Assembly: GCA_954871525.1 (NCBI GenBank)
Contig: OX940865.1
Span: 744,001-808,000 of the forward strand
Direction of reading: 5' to 3'
DNA: 64,000 nt
Source of the DNA: Parietaria judaica
Lineage: Eukaryota > Streptophyta > Magnoliopsida > Rosales > Urticaceae
Shown here: piece after piece, positions 34,927 through 46,653 of the stretch
Layout of the letters: every line of letters starts with the position of its first letter
How positions within the stretch are numbered: position 1 is the stretch's first letter
Translations under genes and position numbers: made by a program
Notes under the pieces: generated by a model
What the model saw: the letters and a program-made list of their open reading frames with translations, nothing else
What the model was told of the DNA's origin: nothing
The model's database searches: none

Positions 34927-37900
34927 GACTCTTCATACTCCTGTCGAGTCGAGTGTTCCATGCACGAGGTGCTTGGCGCAGCCCATAAAGAGCTTTTGAC
35001 AGCTTGTACACCTTGTGCTCTGCGGTCTTGTCCACGAAGCCTTCCGGCTGAGAAACGTAGACTTCTTCTTCAAGTTCACCATTCAGGAACGCCAATTTGA
35101 CGTCCAGGTGGTGGATTTTCCAGCCTCGGTGAGCAGCAAGGGCTATGATCAGCCTGACTGTTTCGAGTCTGGCCATTGGAGCAAAGACCTCTTCAAAGTC
35201 TACTCCTTGCTTCTGCACGTAGCCTTTTGCAACCAATCTGGCCTTGTGCTTGAGAACTTTTCCTTCAGAGTCTTTCTTGAGCTTGTAGACCCACTTCAGA
35301 CCAATGGACTTGTGACCTCTTGGAAGGTCGACAAGCTCCCACGTTTGATTCTTCTCAATGGACTCCAGTTCTCTCTTCATTGCTTCCTGCCAATCCTTCT
35401 CGGTGGCTGTGTCACGGTAGTTGGTCGGTTCCTCTTCACTGACTAGCAGGAGCTCCTCCGGGCTCAAATCAAGCTCCCGCGCTTCTTCGTAGACGTCAGA
35501 TAGGGTACGGAACCCTCTTGGTCCGTCCTTGATTGATGAGTCTCCCGAGCTGGTTCCTCCCGAACTAGCTATCATTGGGATCGGGGTGCTCATTCTTGAT
35601 CCTGGGTTGGGCGAGCCTGGTGGTAAGCTGGTTCCAGACGAGCTGGTTTCCGTCGAGCTGGGCGTTGCTAGCCCCTGGAAGGGACTCTCTCCCTCAACCT
35701 GCTCGACCGCCTCTGCGTCTTCGAGGATGAACTCCACCGAGTTCTGTTCAGGCTCTCCGTTCTCGTCGCGCCAATCCCACTTCTTCTCCTCTTCGAACAC
35801 GGCATCTCTGCTCACATGGAGTTTGCCGCGTCGGGGGTCGTAAAACCTGTGTGCCTTGCTCCCTTCCTCGGTGCCAAGGTACACCATCGGCTGACTCTGA
35901 TCATCGAGCTTATTGAGGTGTTGTCCCACACTCTTCACATGTGCGGTGCACCCAAACACCTTTAAATGCTCTAGATGAGGTTTCTTCCCTTTCCATGCTT
36001 GGTAAGGGGTGCGCTCGCCTAGCGCCTTTGTCGGCAAGCGGTTCAGCAAGTAAACCGCGTGACGTACTGCTTCTCCCCAGAAGTTCGCTGGGACTTGCAT
36101 GCTTTTCATCAAGCTCCTTGCAGTGTCCATGACGGTTCGATTCCGTCTCTCCACCACGCCGTTCTGCTGGGGCGTGTATGGTGCAGTGAGGTGTCGCTCT
36201 ACACCTTCTTCTCCGCAGTACTCGGCGAACTTCTCAGACGTGAACTCTCCTCCACGGTCTGTTCGCAAAGTCTTCAGCCTATGTCCTGACTGGTTCTCCA
36301 CGAGCCGCTTGAACTTCTTGAAGACTTCAAAGGCTCCTGCCTTCTCTTTGAGCGTGTACACCCACATCCAGCGACTGTAATCATCAACAAGCAAAAAGAA
36401 GTACTTGTTGCCAGCTAGGGTTGCTGGGCTGATTGGACCACACAGGTCAGCGTGCACCAGTTGGAGGGGTCGCTCTGCTCGGAACTTGGCCTTGATAGGA
36501 AATGACACTCTTGCCTGTTTCGCGACCATACAACATTCACATAGCTGCTCGGGGTGTTCAATCTTCGGTACCCCAAAGGCCATCTCTTTGTCGCCTATCA
36601 TCTTGAGGGCGTGAAAATTCACGTGCCCAAGTCTCGCATGCCATAGCCATGTTGGGTCTTCGATCGATGCCATCAAGCAAATCGGTTGATCTACCACCAG
36701 GTTGATCTTGTACAACCGACTCGGTGATCTCTTCACCTTCATTAATAAGGCGCCGTCGCTGTTCCACATCTTTAGGAACTCTCCGGATAAGATCACTGTG
36801 TGACCAATCTCCGTCATTTGTCCTAAGCTGATGATGTTACTCTTCAGCTTCGGTATGTAGTAGACTTCGGTCAGTAGGCGCTGGTCCCCATTCTTGCACT
36901 TGAACAGGATGTACCCTCTGCCTTTGATGTCGACGATGGAACCATCGCCAAACTTCACGTTTCCTGTGATCTTCTCGTCGAGCTCTTCAAACTTCGCTCG
37001 ATGACCCGTCATGTGGTTGCTGGCTCCGTTGTCTAAATACCAAATGTCGGTATAGACCTTCTCTTCGCCATCTGCAAGTAGGTTGGCGACAATCTTGTCT
37101 TCATTGAGCATCACCTTTCTGGTTTGCTCGTCGTTCTTCCTGGTCAAGCTGGGCTTCTCTGCCATCATCAGCTCGTCCACTCGGCTCGGTACTTGGTCGT
37201 CAGGTACCTCCTCTCTGGATACCTTGTCGTCAAGTACTACGTCGACGCGCTCCTGCTCGACGTGTGTCTCGTCGACCACATCCTGGTCGTCGTGCTCGTT
37301 GCCACTTAAATCCACCATTTCCTTGGCGAACATAAGTGCGTGCTTGTCGTCATCGAATCTCACCAGATTCGCTTCTTCGTCGCGTTTCTTAGTATGACAC
37401 TCATTTGCGTAGTGACCATACTTCTGACAATTATAGCACTTCACTGTGCTCTTGTCTTTGCAGGTGGTGTCGTCTTGGCGAGGAGTGCTACTGCCTCGAC
37501 CACGCTGGTCGCGACCACGTCCTCGACCTCGGGCTCTGCCACGTCCACGGCTCTCGTTGCCGTATCCGTTGCGACTCGACGAGCTTGAAGAAGAACCTTC
37601 TCGCTGGTTCCACTTCTGCTTAGCCTTCCATTCTTCATGCGTGAGCAGGAGGTGTTTCTCCTCGTCTCTGTCGCCATAGCCCCGAAGCCTCTCCTCGTGG
37701 ACTTTAAGACGACCGACGACCTCCTCGACTGACATAGTCTTGAGGTCGCCGAACTGCTCGATCGACGTCACGATCTGCATGTATCTGTGAGTTACAGATC
37801 TCAAGAATTTCTTGACCACAGTGGTCTCGTCCACCGGTTCGCCTAGTGAGCGGATACCCATTGCAAGAGATGAATGCTTCATAGCGAACTCGTCCACGGA

Positions 37901-38263
37901 TTCACCGTCTCTCATACGGAGAACCTCGAACTCGCTTTTCAAGGTTTGAACCTTGGCTTCTCTGACACGTTCTGCACCCATGTTCATCGTCCGCAACGTC
38001 TCCCTCGCCTTCTTTGCGGAATCCTTCTCGCCGATCATGAGAAGGATATCTTCCGGAACTCCCTGATAGATGGCGGCGAGAGCCATCCTATCCTTGTGCG
38101 CTTCGACATCTCCGCCTTCTACAGCCTCCCAGACTCCTTGCGCCTGCAGATTTACTCGCATCTTCAGCGCCCACACCGAGTAGTTGCTCTTCGTGAGCAT
38201 CGGGTACTGTAGCGTCACATGTCCTCCGGTTGATTTGCTTGACGACTCCATGTACTTCGGCAT
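34871..38263 (-). CDS. Copia gag-protease-integrase-RT polyprotein, 5' part
   Basis: 1130 residues. Gag occupies about 1-275, with a CCHC zinc knuckle ([14 protein letters not shown]) at about 276-289 after an arginine/glycine-rich stretch. The protease motif is DNGAS at about 411 (the usual form is DSGAS, and D is kept). The integrase HHCC region is near 542-578, and the catalytic triad is D606, D669 and E705 with 35 residues between the last two. Reverse transcriptase begins near residue 980 ([43 protein letters not shown]). The frame is lost shortly after KSLGFKE, where it runs through RRGGPHRR to a premature stop. The missing YVDD half continues in the overlapping frame 33898-34926, so the polyprotein is split. 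Confidence 0.93.
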   Translation of the reverse strand: MPKYMESSSKSTGGHVTLQYPMLTKSNYSVWALKMRVNLQAQGVWEAVEGGDVEAHKDRMALAAIYQGVPEDILLMIGEKDSAKKARETLRTMNMGAERVREAKVQTLKSEFEVLRMRDGESVDEFAMKHSSLAMGIRSLGEPVDETTVVKKFLRSVTHRYMQIVTSIEQFGDLKTMSVEEVVGRLKVHEERLRGYGDRDEEKHLLLTHEEWKAKQKWNQREGSSSSSSSRNGYGNESRGRGRARGRGRGRDQRGRGSSTPRQDDTTCKDKSTVKCYNCQKYGHYANECHTKKRDEEANLVRFDDDKHALMFAKEMVDLSGNEHDDQDVVDETHVEQERVDVVLDDKVSREEVPDDQVPSRVDELMMAEKPSLTRKNDEQTRKVMLNEDKIVANLLADGEEKVYTDIWYLDNGASNHMTGHRAKFEELDEKITGNVKFGDGSIVDIKGRGYILFKCKNGDQRLLTEVYYIPKLKSNIISLGQMTEIGHTVILSGEFLKMWNSDGALLMKVKRSPSRLYKINLVVDQPICLMASIEDPTWLWHARLGHVNFHALKMIGDKEMAFGVPKIEHPEQLCECCMVAKQARVSFPIKAKFRAERPLQLVHADLCGPISPATLAGNKYFFLLVDDYSRWMWVYTLKEKAGAFEVFKKFKRLVENQSGHRLKTLRTDRGGEFTSEKFAEYCGEEGVERHLTAPYTPQQNGVVERRNRTVMDTARSLMKSMQVPANFWGEAVRHAVYLLNRLPTKALGERTPYQAWKGKKPHLEHLKVFGCTAHVKSVGQHLNKLDDQSQPMVYLGTEEGSKAHRFYDPRRGKLHVSRDAVFEEEKKWDWRDENGEPEQNSVEFILEDAEAVEQVEGESPFQGLATPSSTETSSSGTSLPPGSPNPGSRMSTPIPMIASSGGTSSGDSSIKDGPRGFRTLSDVYEEARELDLSPEELLLVSEEEPTNYRDTATEKDWQEAMKRELESIEKNQTWELVDLPRGHKSIGLKWVYKLKKDSEGKVLKHKARLVAKGYVQKQGVDFEEVFAPMARLETVRLIIALAAHRGWKIHHLDVKLAFLNGELEEEVYVSQPEGFVDKTAEHKVYKLSKALYGLRQAPRAWNTRLDRSMKSLGFKELRRGGPHRRCVRR

Positions 38264-38379
38264 AAAGGGAACTCGTACTGTAAAATCTCAAGAAATCGTT
38301 TCTGATGTGGAAGATCAGTCAGAACCGCAACCACAGAGCATACTAAGAATTCAAGAGACTTGACAATACTGATAACCCC

Positions 38380-38391
38380 GCTCTGATACCA
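38380..38391 (-). other. Copia primer-binding site (initiator tRNA-Met)
   Basis: On the minus strand it reads TGGTATCAGAGC, a perfect match to the standard plant retrotransposon primer-binding site, two bases downstream of the 5' LTR. Confidence 0.95.
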
Positions 38392-38393
38392 AA

Positions 38394-38746
38394 TGTTGGT
38401 CCTAATGTAAATGGTGGTGTTTTGAGATAATATCCACCGAATGGATTATATGGAAAGTAAAGGAATCAAACAAATATTGAGAGAAGATATTTTTGTTATT
38501 TAGCTATCGAATTCAAGCTACAGAATTGGGAGTGGGAGTTCTAATGAAACAGAGGCATACATCGTTTATATAGCTACAACATCACATTCAAAATTACCAC
38601 TATGCCCTAGCTTTCTTGTACTTCACGTAGAAGTAAGAATATAAAAAAAAACTAATTGCAAGCTTGATGAGCAAGGCTTACACTAACACGTGGGCTTAAT
38701 CGTTGGTTGTTTTTCTTGCTGACCAAGACTAAGTTTATAATTCACA
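38394..38746 (-). repeat. 5' LTR of the copia element
   Basis: 353 bp. On the minus strand it is followed two bases later by the initiator-tRNA-Met primer-binding site at 38391-38380. Confidence 0.95.
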
Positions 38747-38751
38747 CGTGG

Positions 38752-39230
38752 CCTGGTCGACTGGATGTCTGGTTCTTTGTGAACACGTGATGTTTGGTTT
38801 CTGGTCAGCGTGACTAGTCTGTCTGCGAGTAGGCCCTCCTGACATGGTAGACTGGGTCCTGCCTTTCGGATCGCTCTTCGACTCAGAGAGCTGAACCACA
38901 TCGAGCTTAACCTCACACCCTATCTATATATACTAGCTTCATCACTTTCCATTGCAAATATATTACATCTTTTGTATTACACACGCTACTACAAACTTAG
39001 GATTTTACCATGGAGATCAAACCACGAAAGTCAAATATTGTGGTCAAATATTAAAAAAGTTGGCCTTTAAACAACGCAATACAAAAACTATCGTTTGAAG
39101 TCTTAGCGTGCCATGTGTTATTTCTACATGCCGCGGTGCGCGAGAAACAAGCGACAGAAGTATTTTTGTCATTTACTATATGTCATTTGTATATAAATGT
39201 GCCACGGCCTTTCTGAAAGGGCTGCAATAC
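38752..39230. other. Intergenic DNA, possible old LTR
   Basis: The sequence continuing from 33556 across the copia insertion. GC-moderate, with TCTATATATACTAGC near 38924, which could be a TATA box. No gene seen. Confidence 0.35.
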
Positions 39231-40710
39231 CACTGCTTAGAATGACATTCCTCTATCCGCCGTTCAACTAGGCAACAAGGTCGAGCAGGGTCGCCCACAT
39301 TGAGCAAGATTGGGATTGGCCTCGTCGAGTCGAAGTTCCCAGTCGAGCAGATATTTCAATCAAGTAGAATCATAACGTCGAGCAGAGACGTCTCCATGAT
39401 AAATCATGTCTGATCTAACGCAAAGCTCAAGGGACGATCTCAAATACACGACAAAGGAGCATATTTTCCACACATTGACATGTCCACTAACGCCCAGACA
39501 AGATTACTACGCCAGCTACATGTGCAGGGATTCGAGACCGTATGGAATGACGAGATTAGGGTTTTCACTCATGTAATGAAAGCCATTAAAGGCCCAAAAT
39601 AGATATGTAAATAGAATAAATTTCCTTCATAAAAGAGGACCTATAGCTATTGGACAACCAACATTCTCTCTGTAAAACACAATTCCTCAAGAAAAACATT
39701 TATTATTTTTTATTATTCTTGTACTAGAGAGTCCAATCTTGTACTTTTGCTATTCTTTTACTAAAGAATCCAAACTCGTAATTGAGTTTTCTCCATTCTT
39801 TTGTACTCGATTATGAAGAATTCCATGGAAATGAAGTACACATGAACTAGCATTTATTCTCATATCATTGTTCCATTTCTCTATGTATTTACTTGCAAAC
39901 AATATTAACGGAAAGTCACGGCCCTATTCCCCTGCATAACACCCTTAAAATCAGCATTATGAAGCGTAATGTCAGTTTTCATGATTGAGTCAGTTTTCAC
40001 TTTTTCTGACACTTTATACTACTATATCTATAAGTGAATGAGTTATCGTATTCATATTGTTTTCTTTAAAATTATATTTCAACATTAATCTGCGTCATTT
40101 TCTCTTGTTATTTTATGTTTTATTTGGACGCACTGTTAAAATAATTTGAAATACATGTTACATATATTTATACTTGTCAGTTTAATTGACCGTGTACTCA
40201 GAGAAACCAAAGGGTAGTGCATGAAAAATCTAATTATTCATTAAAGTTGTGAGTAGAAATAAAAATAGTATGGGAAGAGTGGTCTCTTCAAGCATCAAAG
40301 TGATGAATGATCTTTATCAACTATGTGTGGCTAAGATGAGAATAATCTTAGAGTCAATGTAAGTGCTCATATCTTGTCCATTTCCGCTTGGTTATCTATG
40401 GTAAAATAACTACAAAAGAAAGAAAGTGGATATCTTTTCTTTTGAGTGACAAAACATGGTTATTGCCTTCACACTTGACGTATAAATATAATGCTATGCT
40501 TCGAGTGAAGTGGCACTGCACGTTCAGTCTACTCTTTGCATATTTTATAATCATTTCATAATATTTAAAGTGAGACTGCCAACAAGTTTTATATAAATTG
40601 GTTTTAAAAATCTGTATATATTTAATTTATATTTAAAACCTAAATAGTAAATGCTCGTATAAGAGTAAAAATAAATTTAAAATACAAAGCTATACGTAGG
40701 CATCTCAGTG
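39231..40710. other. Intergenic DNA with an LTR-like leader region
   Basis: 39270-39560 has repeated GTCGAGCAG words. From 39590 to 39900 the sequence (AGGCCCAAAATAG..., CTCTCTGTAAAACAC, several TTCTTGTACTAGAG-type words) resembles the R-U5 part of a gypsy LTR. I could not find its ends. 40000-40700 is AT-rich and featureless. Confidence 0.35.
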
Positions 40711-40872
40711 ACGCGTCAATTATTTCTTTTTTGCATGTCCTCCCTCGCTGTCGAAGACATCGTCGGGAAGGAAAATCATCAAGGATTGTGAAGAAAAGCC
40801 CGGAGCCTCGTCAAGAACGAAGGATTTCCCTCCAACTTTGATGATCATCAGTCAACCCATGTTGACTCCACC
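40711..40872 (+). repeat. Dispersed repeat, direct arm
   Basis: About 160 bp (TCAATTATTTCTTTTTTGCA..., GTCCTCCCTCGC, CGAAGGATTTCCCTCCAACTTTGA, quoted in part as TTTCCCTCCAACTTTGA) matching 41986-42153 in inverted orientation at moderate identity. It ends GACTCCACC just before the solo LTR at 40880. Confidence 0.65.
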
Positions 40873-40879
40873 TTGTTCA

Positions 40880-41294
40880 TGTTGGTTCCAATATAACGAT
40901 CGTTGCCGAAAAACACTCGACGAAATATGACAATCGATTTGTCAACAACGCCACTAAACACAGCTCACAAAAAAATAATAACACACTCACGATCTGTGTA
41001 TATTATACTATATATGCAGTGGAAAATAAAACAAGAGGAGAGTGGGAGGAAAAGTTTCTCTCGGATTGAAGAAGTAATGTCGAATACAAAGCTGGAGTTG
41101 AAAATACAAGACACATAGCTTTGTTTATATAGACTACACAACTTATAGAATTACTATAATGCCTCACTTACTTGGTCATTAAGAAAACGTGATGCGCACG
41201 TATACTTGCTTTGCAAGTAGTATTAAATAATAATAAACATATTAACTTGCTATGCAAGTTATGGTACGAGCCATAGTCAATGGTTATAATCACA
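40880..41294. mobile_element. Solo copia-type LTR (415 bp)
   Basis: Starts TGTTGGTTCCAATATAACG, ends TTATAATCACA. A perfect 5-bp duplication, gttca, lies at 40875-40879 and 41295-41299. The first part resembles the solo LTR at 18416. No internal region, so it is the product of LTR-LTR recombination. Confidence 0.87.
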
Positions 41295-41299
41295 GTTCA

Positions 41300-41985
41300 T
41301 TCATGAAAAGATCGTAGCCAAAAGAAACACCATGAAGAACAACAAAAGAAAAAATGAAATATTTGGGAGAAAGTTTTTCTCTGATTAATCGAATGCAAAA
41401 AATACAAATAAAGGAGTTACATTCTAAAGTCACTAAGACTTGTATTTATAGTTAAAAAGACAGTTAAACCCTAGCTAAAATTTTCTAAAATACATTCAAT
41501 CAAATCTCTACAATTACACAAGAATCCTATCAAATCATGAAGCGAAATCAGATCCCCAAACTTGCTGTACAATTTTAGAATCTTCTTGGAATGATTTTAG
41601 TTGACTTCTCGCGTGTGTCCCTAAAAGACCTACTAGGGTGCAACTAGCTGAACTAAGGAACTCTTCTAACTTGCGTGCGTTGAGCCTTTCTGGCCGGCTC
41701 CATTATGCTAAGCTCCATTGCTGCTAGGGAACATTTCAACCCGGGACCCATTCTGCTAGGAGGTAATTCTGCTAAGGGTTGTTGAGACAAGTGATTAGGA
41801 TTAAACTCACACACCTTTGACCATCCACACGACCACCGGGTCTGGCCCTAGGCTCGAACCATGGGTGGGGTTCTTCTCTAACAAAAATGCACAAAAATGC
41901 ACAAAAAATGCGCAAAAATGGCTTATAAGAACCTGATCCACGGCTAGAACCCAAGCCGGACCTGGTGGTCGCGTGTGTAGTCAAA
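41300..41985. other. Intergenic DNA, LTR-like, no gene
   Basis: AT-rich on the left (a GTATTTATAG word near 41450 suggests a promoter-like region), less so on the right. CCATTCTGCTAGGAGG-type words recur near 41700-41770. No open frame with a known domain. Confidence 0.35.
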
Positions 41986-42153
41986 GGTGGAGTCAAGAAC
42001 GGTTGACTAATGATCGTCAAAGTTGGAGGAAAACCCTTCGTTCTTGGCAAGGCTCTAAGATATTCTTGGCGATCATTGATTATTTTCCTTCTTAGGCGTG
42101 GTCTTCGGCGGCAAGGGAGGACTTGCAAAAAAAGAAATAATTGATGTCGCACC
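41986..42153 (-). repeat. Dispersed repeat, inverted arm
   Basis: Reverse-complement partner of 40711-40872. Read on the minus strand it starts near GACATCAATTATTTC, contains GTCCTCCCTTGCCGCC and ends GACTCCACC. A 126-codon minus-strand frame over it has no recognised domain. Confidence 0.6.
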
Positions 42154-42469
42154 CTGTCATTATAGCAGAGCTTCCTACATATCGTCTAGTAGTCAAGGGT
42201 TAGTGGTAAATGGATGAGTGATTATGTTATTTAACTCGCCGGTGAAGCCGATGTTGGCGGTGCGAGGGTGACTGTCACTGATGGCGAGGGCTGTCGCGGT
42301 CCACTCTCGGCATATATCAGGCAATGAGTATGACTACGTCAAAAAACTTTTCCAGCGACAGTCTTAGCTCGTATTCGATCTTTCTTGGCAATCTCGGGGA
42401 GGGGGGGGGGGGAATTCGCAAACCGAGAAAGTGCTACGTTTCCCGATAATATTATCATGATGCTGTCGA
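42154..42469. other. Intergenic spacer with G homopolymer
   Basis: No gene. A G run lies at about 42400-42412. It ends where family A similarity begins. Confidence 0.4.
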
Positions 42470-42864
42470 ACCGTCTGGGTAACTTTTAAAAAATATTTAA
42501 AGCGGAAAACTTATCGTCCGTACAACGGTTCGAACATCGGATAATAACCAAAATCAAGATCTGATAAATTATTAGAAATTTAATTTTTCATAGATTTATT
42601 ATTAATAATCTAGTCTATCGAAAATAAATAAACTATAAATAAAGGTTTGAATTTATTGACCCAATTCATAAGGCCATACCTCAGGTGATGACGATTCTGG
42701 CTGCGCGTTTTGAACTAGGTAGGGCTTCGCTGTTGTTGAGGGAAACTCCCGTAATCTTTCGGGATATTCTCATCGACTCCTCGTACCGAAGTTGGGCTTC
42801 GCTGGCAGTACTTCGTCGCTAAACTTTTAACTGACGGTTCTTTTAAAGCTTCCAGAGAACAATG

Positions 42865-43916
42865 CACTACAAGAAATGTTAGCGTCTAGGACTAGTTTGC
42901 GATAGACTGATATATCAGTCTCGAATACCAAATATCTAAGACTGATTTATCAATACCTGATGGTATTCGAGACTGAAAATAATTATTATCAAGGACTGAT
43001 TTTCAGACTCTAATGATGTGTATTAGGAACTAAATAAAAACATTTTTCGAGATTATTTTTCAGTCCTTAATAGAAGCATATTGGAGACTAAAATAACGTG
43101 GTATCAAAGACTAATCAACAGTCCATGAAACATTTATTAGGGACTAAAAATATTTATTATTAAAGACTGATTTTCAGATTCTAAAGACCGGTATTAGGAA
43201 CTAAAATAAAATGACATCGGAGATTAATTTTGAGTCCTTAATAGAGGCATATTTTAGACTGAAATAATGTGGTATCAAAGAATAACCGACAGTCCTTGAA
43301 ACACTTACGTATCAAAGCCTGATAAACGGTCTTAAAAAACCATATTAGAGACTAAAATTATTTTATTATTAAAGACTGATATTTAGATTCTAAAGAGCTG
43401 TATTAGGAACTAAAAGAAAATGATATCAGAGATTAATTTTCAGTCCTTAATAGAAACATATTGGGTACTGAAGTAACAAGGTATCAAAGACTAATCGATA
43501 GTCCTTGAAACACCTTATTAGGGACTGAATTGACATGGTATCTCGTCGCTATTAGAGAAAAAATATACATGTAATGCATACTAATTTGCAGTCTCTAAAG
43601 GTGTACAAAAGAGACTGAAAAGAAGCATTTTCGGAGACTGATTGTTTAGTCACGATAGTGATGTATTAGGGACTGAACTAACGTGGTCTCGGGTGACATA
43701 TTGAAGACTGAACATATACGTATTCGAAACTAGGTGATAGTCTTAGTGGCACATATAACAAGGACTTGTATTTTAGTTACCAATACAACTATTAAGGACA
43801 AAGCAGTTATAACTGAGCATTGTGACTGGGAATCAGTCTCCGATACAAATTCGTGACTGATTTTTAGGTATTAGAGACTACAATTTTAGCCTCCGATACC
43901 CTTATTTCTTGGACAT
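42865..43916. mobile_element. CACTA-like non-autonomous element (1052 bp)
   Basis: Left end CACTACAAGAAATG, a typical plant CACTA terminus; right end ATTTCTTGGACAT, sharing only ATTTCTTG with the expected inverted copy. A 3-bp duplication, atg, flanks it (42862-42864, 43917-43919), as for CACTA elements. Inside, a unit of about 170-210 bp with GACTGA/CAGTCC words is repeated three times, starting near 43001, 43171 and 43380. No coding capacity. Confidence 0.75.
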
Positions 43917-44500
43917 ATGTCTCACTACGCCGAACCAGAAAAAGGAGATCTGAAGTTACGAAAATTCGCAGACTCTAAAAAGAGAGAGGGGGGTGGAATT
44001 TGTCTCTGGAGAGAGGTGTGTAAAATGTGCATAATGAGCTGTATATTTATAGGCTCAAGGAAAAACCAGTTAGGGAAGCTTCCCTCCTTGATTTCGAATT
44101 CTATTATGGGCAAATATAATTGATTAATCCAATTCAATGGCCAAGATTGAATCGCCAAAGATCCAATGGTTCTAATTAGGATTAAACCAAATAGGGAAAC
44201 CATGAATAAAACAATTATCCAATCACTTTCTTATATAATAGAATTCGAATTCCCTATGTACTCACATAAAAAATTCAAATCAATAAGCTAGATCCAATGG
44301 TTGGAATTAATTTCAACCAATTTCAAAATTCATTCTTGGTCACCCAGTCATTTTCGAACAAGGGTTTCCAAATTAATTATCATGATCCAACGGTTAAGAT
44401 TAAATCTTGACTGATCTAATGAACGAAATTAATTCTGGGGTTTTTCATTAATACCTTAACTTAGGTATTTATGCACATTTACCTAGGCCGCATCATTTCT

Positions 44501-44501
<1 letters not shown>

Positions 44502-44541
<40 letters not shown>
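44502..44541. repeat. CA/TA microsatellite
   Basis: An (AC) run followed by an (AT) run, alternating purine and pyrimidine, inside the family A copy. The complete copy lacks the CA run here. Confidence 0.85.
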
Positions 44542-45104
44542 CCAAATATATATCTTACTCAAATTATATAAATCTATTAATTATTAATTAATAAGGATAT
44601 TAATTATTAAATCCAAATAATTAAATTATATTATTCACCATTGATCTCAATATCACGCAATGTATGTCATGGTGCAACACCACCATTTAAATTAGGGACA
44701 TGTGATTAAAGTTCAAATATTTACGAAAACGATCGTAAATTTAGAAATTGTTTAAATCACAAACTGTACGTTAAAAAGTTTTTGGTCAAAAGAAAAGTTT
44801 ATTAGAATTTAATTTCCACAAACTTTCCAGTTGATGAAACCTAGGGACCATGGACAAGACCATGACCCGTATCACTGAAGCTCCAACGAACTGCTAGTGG
44901 TTCGTGAAACCTCAGTGTTATTCCACTAAAAACCCGAGACTGCACTCTCTAGTGTTACGATATATATTATTCCCTTTATAGCAAGGTTTCCATTGATATA
45001 ATCAAATTCGGGTTTTTCATCTTTCACTTGATGATCCTACAAGAGCAGGTGATTTTTACCATTTTTCCTCTCAGTAAATTTTCATCCTTAACTCAGTTAG
45101 TAAT

Positions 45105-45791
45105 TGTTGAATCATGATTTGCATATTTTCATGATCAATTTGCCTATTTATGGAAAGTATCGACATCCTTGATATCATGACAGTTGCTGAGATATTTTAG
45201 GAAAGAATCAAGTCACATCCTCAATCAAGGAGTTATTGAGTCATTATCTCCCTGCACTTATTGATGATTATCACGCTGGATTAATTGTAGAGATATGCGT
45301 GATTGATCTAATCAGTCGAGAGATTTCAGGAGCTGATTTGTGTATTGGAATCAGTGTGCAGCTCCTATATGTCTCGGCTAATGAGGACCTATTTTGTTAG
45401 CACTTACAAAGAACATCTCTAATCTTCAAAGAAGTCAATCAGCATAATCACGAGAGAAATGAAGAAGGAATGGAAGTTCATAGCTGATTGTTTCAAGGGG
45501 AACTTGCATATTCATCAAGAGTTTATTTGCATGTCAAAGCTATTGTCGTGACAACAACGGGGGCGTTTCCTGTTTACGCTTTGAATCCTATTTTTATTAC
45601 TGATTTTAATCATTGTCTTATAACTCTTGGTTGATTAATCTGGGTGAGTTCCCCGCAGAAGTAGTGACAAAAAGTCCAAACTGCGTAACAAAAAAGTATT
45701 GGTGTTCCTTTACTTTTCCACACTTACTTTATTCCCATTGTTCACATTATAACGCCACATTACATGTGCAACACGAAAATACGTCTTAACA
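45105..45791 (+). repeat. 5' LTR of the SIRE-like element
   Basis: 687 bp, TG...CA ends. Followed at about 45794 by TGGTATAAGAGA, a decayed initiator-tRNA primer-binding site. Confidence 0.87.
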
Positions 45792-45873
45792 ATTGGTATA
45801 AGAGAAGGTACGCTTAACGTTTGCTTTGATTTCAGAGAAAGCGTCGAAAGATTTGCTTGACTATTTTTAAGAA

Positions 45874-46653
45874 ATGGGATCTAGAGAAATTACTGTAATT
45901 GCTAGGCCTCCTATACTGGGTGGTTCAAACGACTCCTACTGCAAATCCAGAATAATCATCTATATTCAATCAATCGATGTCAACGCGTAGCCTAGCACTA
46001 TTTATGGTAAGCATCTTGTCAGTGTCGTTAATGATGTCGCGTCACCAAAGCCCCTTGCAAGTTGGGATGCTTCCGACAAAGATGCTGGTCTTGCAAATTC
46101 CAGAGCTCTCAATGCCATTATTTCATCAATTGACGAAATAAAATTCAACCAAATGGCTACATGTACTACTTCTAAAGAAGCCTGGGATTGTCTTCAACTT
46201 CTTCATGAAGGAACAAACACAGTCAGAGCATCCAAAAGACAACATCTTGCCTCTCAATTTGAAAATCTTAAGATGGAGGAGAACGAATCTATCTTTTACA
46301 TCAATGCTCGTCTTCAAGAACTGGCCAACCAAGCTTCTCGACTCAAAAAGGGATACTATGATGCTGAACTGATCTGGAAGACTCTCAGATATCTTCCCAA
46401 AAATTTCCTTCCTAAGATCTCTGCTATTGAAGAAAACAAGAAAATTGAGTCCATGACCATGGCAGAACTGATGGGAATCTTGAAGACATTTGAACTCAAT
46501 CATCTTGATATCAAACAAGAAAAGATTCTTGCCTTCCGTTCAACCATTGGAGATTCAGGTAATTCTGATGCAAATATTGATGATCATGCTTTACTAACCA
46601 AAATTTTTTTGCAGGGTTCTGGGAAATTCAATACAAAGAAAAACTTCTCCTAA
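45874..46653 (+). pseudogene. SIRE-like gag
   Basis: Starts MGSREITVIARPPILGGSND at 45874, with a stop soon after. The main block at 46153-46653 reads SKEAWDCLQLLHEGT, LASQFENLKMEENESI and TMAELMGILKTFELN, the copia-type retrotransposon gag (UBN2-like) domain. The acidic and zinc-knuckle regions downstream (46660-47670) are present but frameshifted. Confidence 0.85.

Larger units (their letters stand above)
33557..38746 (-). mobile_element. Young Ty1/copia retrotransposon, 5190 bp
   Basis: Two 353-bp LTRs (33557-33909 and 38394-38746), which I read as identical, start TGTTGGTCC and end ATTCACA. A perfect 5-bp duplication, CGTGG, lies at 33552-33556 and 38747-38751. On the minus strand the primer-binding site TGGTATCAGAGC (38391-38380) follows the 5' LTR and the polypurine tract GGGGGAGAA (33918-33910) precedes the 3' LTR. 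Gag-pol domain order is gag, protease, integrase, reverse transcriptase, RNase H, as in copia. LTR identity implies a recent insertion. Confidence 0.97.
42470..45104 (-). repeat. Family A LTR, copy interrupted by two elements (left segment)
   Basis: Reverse-orientation match to family A starting near GGGTAACTTTTAAAAAA; the extreme U5 end is lost. It includes TTAACTGACGGTTCTTTTAAAGC and the reverse TATA area near 44045. It is split at 42865-43916 by a CACTA-like element and stops at 45104, where the SIRE-like element begins. The remaining 0.7 kb resumes at 54121. Confidence 0.85.

Noticed and set aside
34015..38212. Many plus-strand open frames across the copia element
   Set aside because: Antisense shadows of the minus-strand gag-pol frames; none has a recognisable domain.
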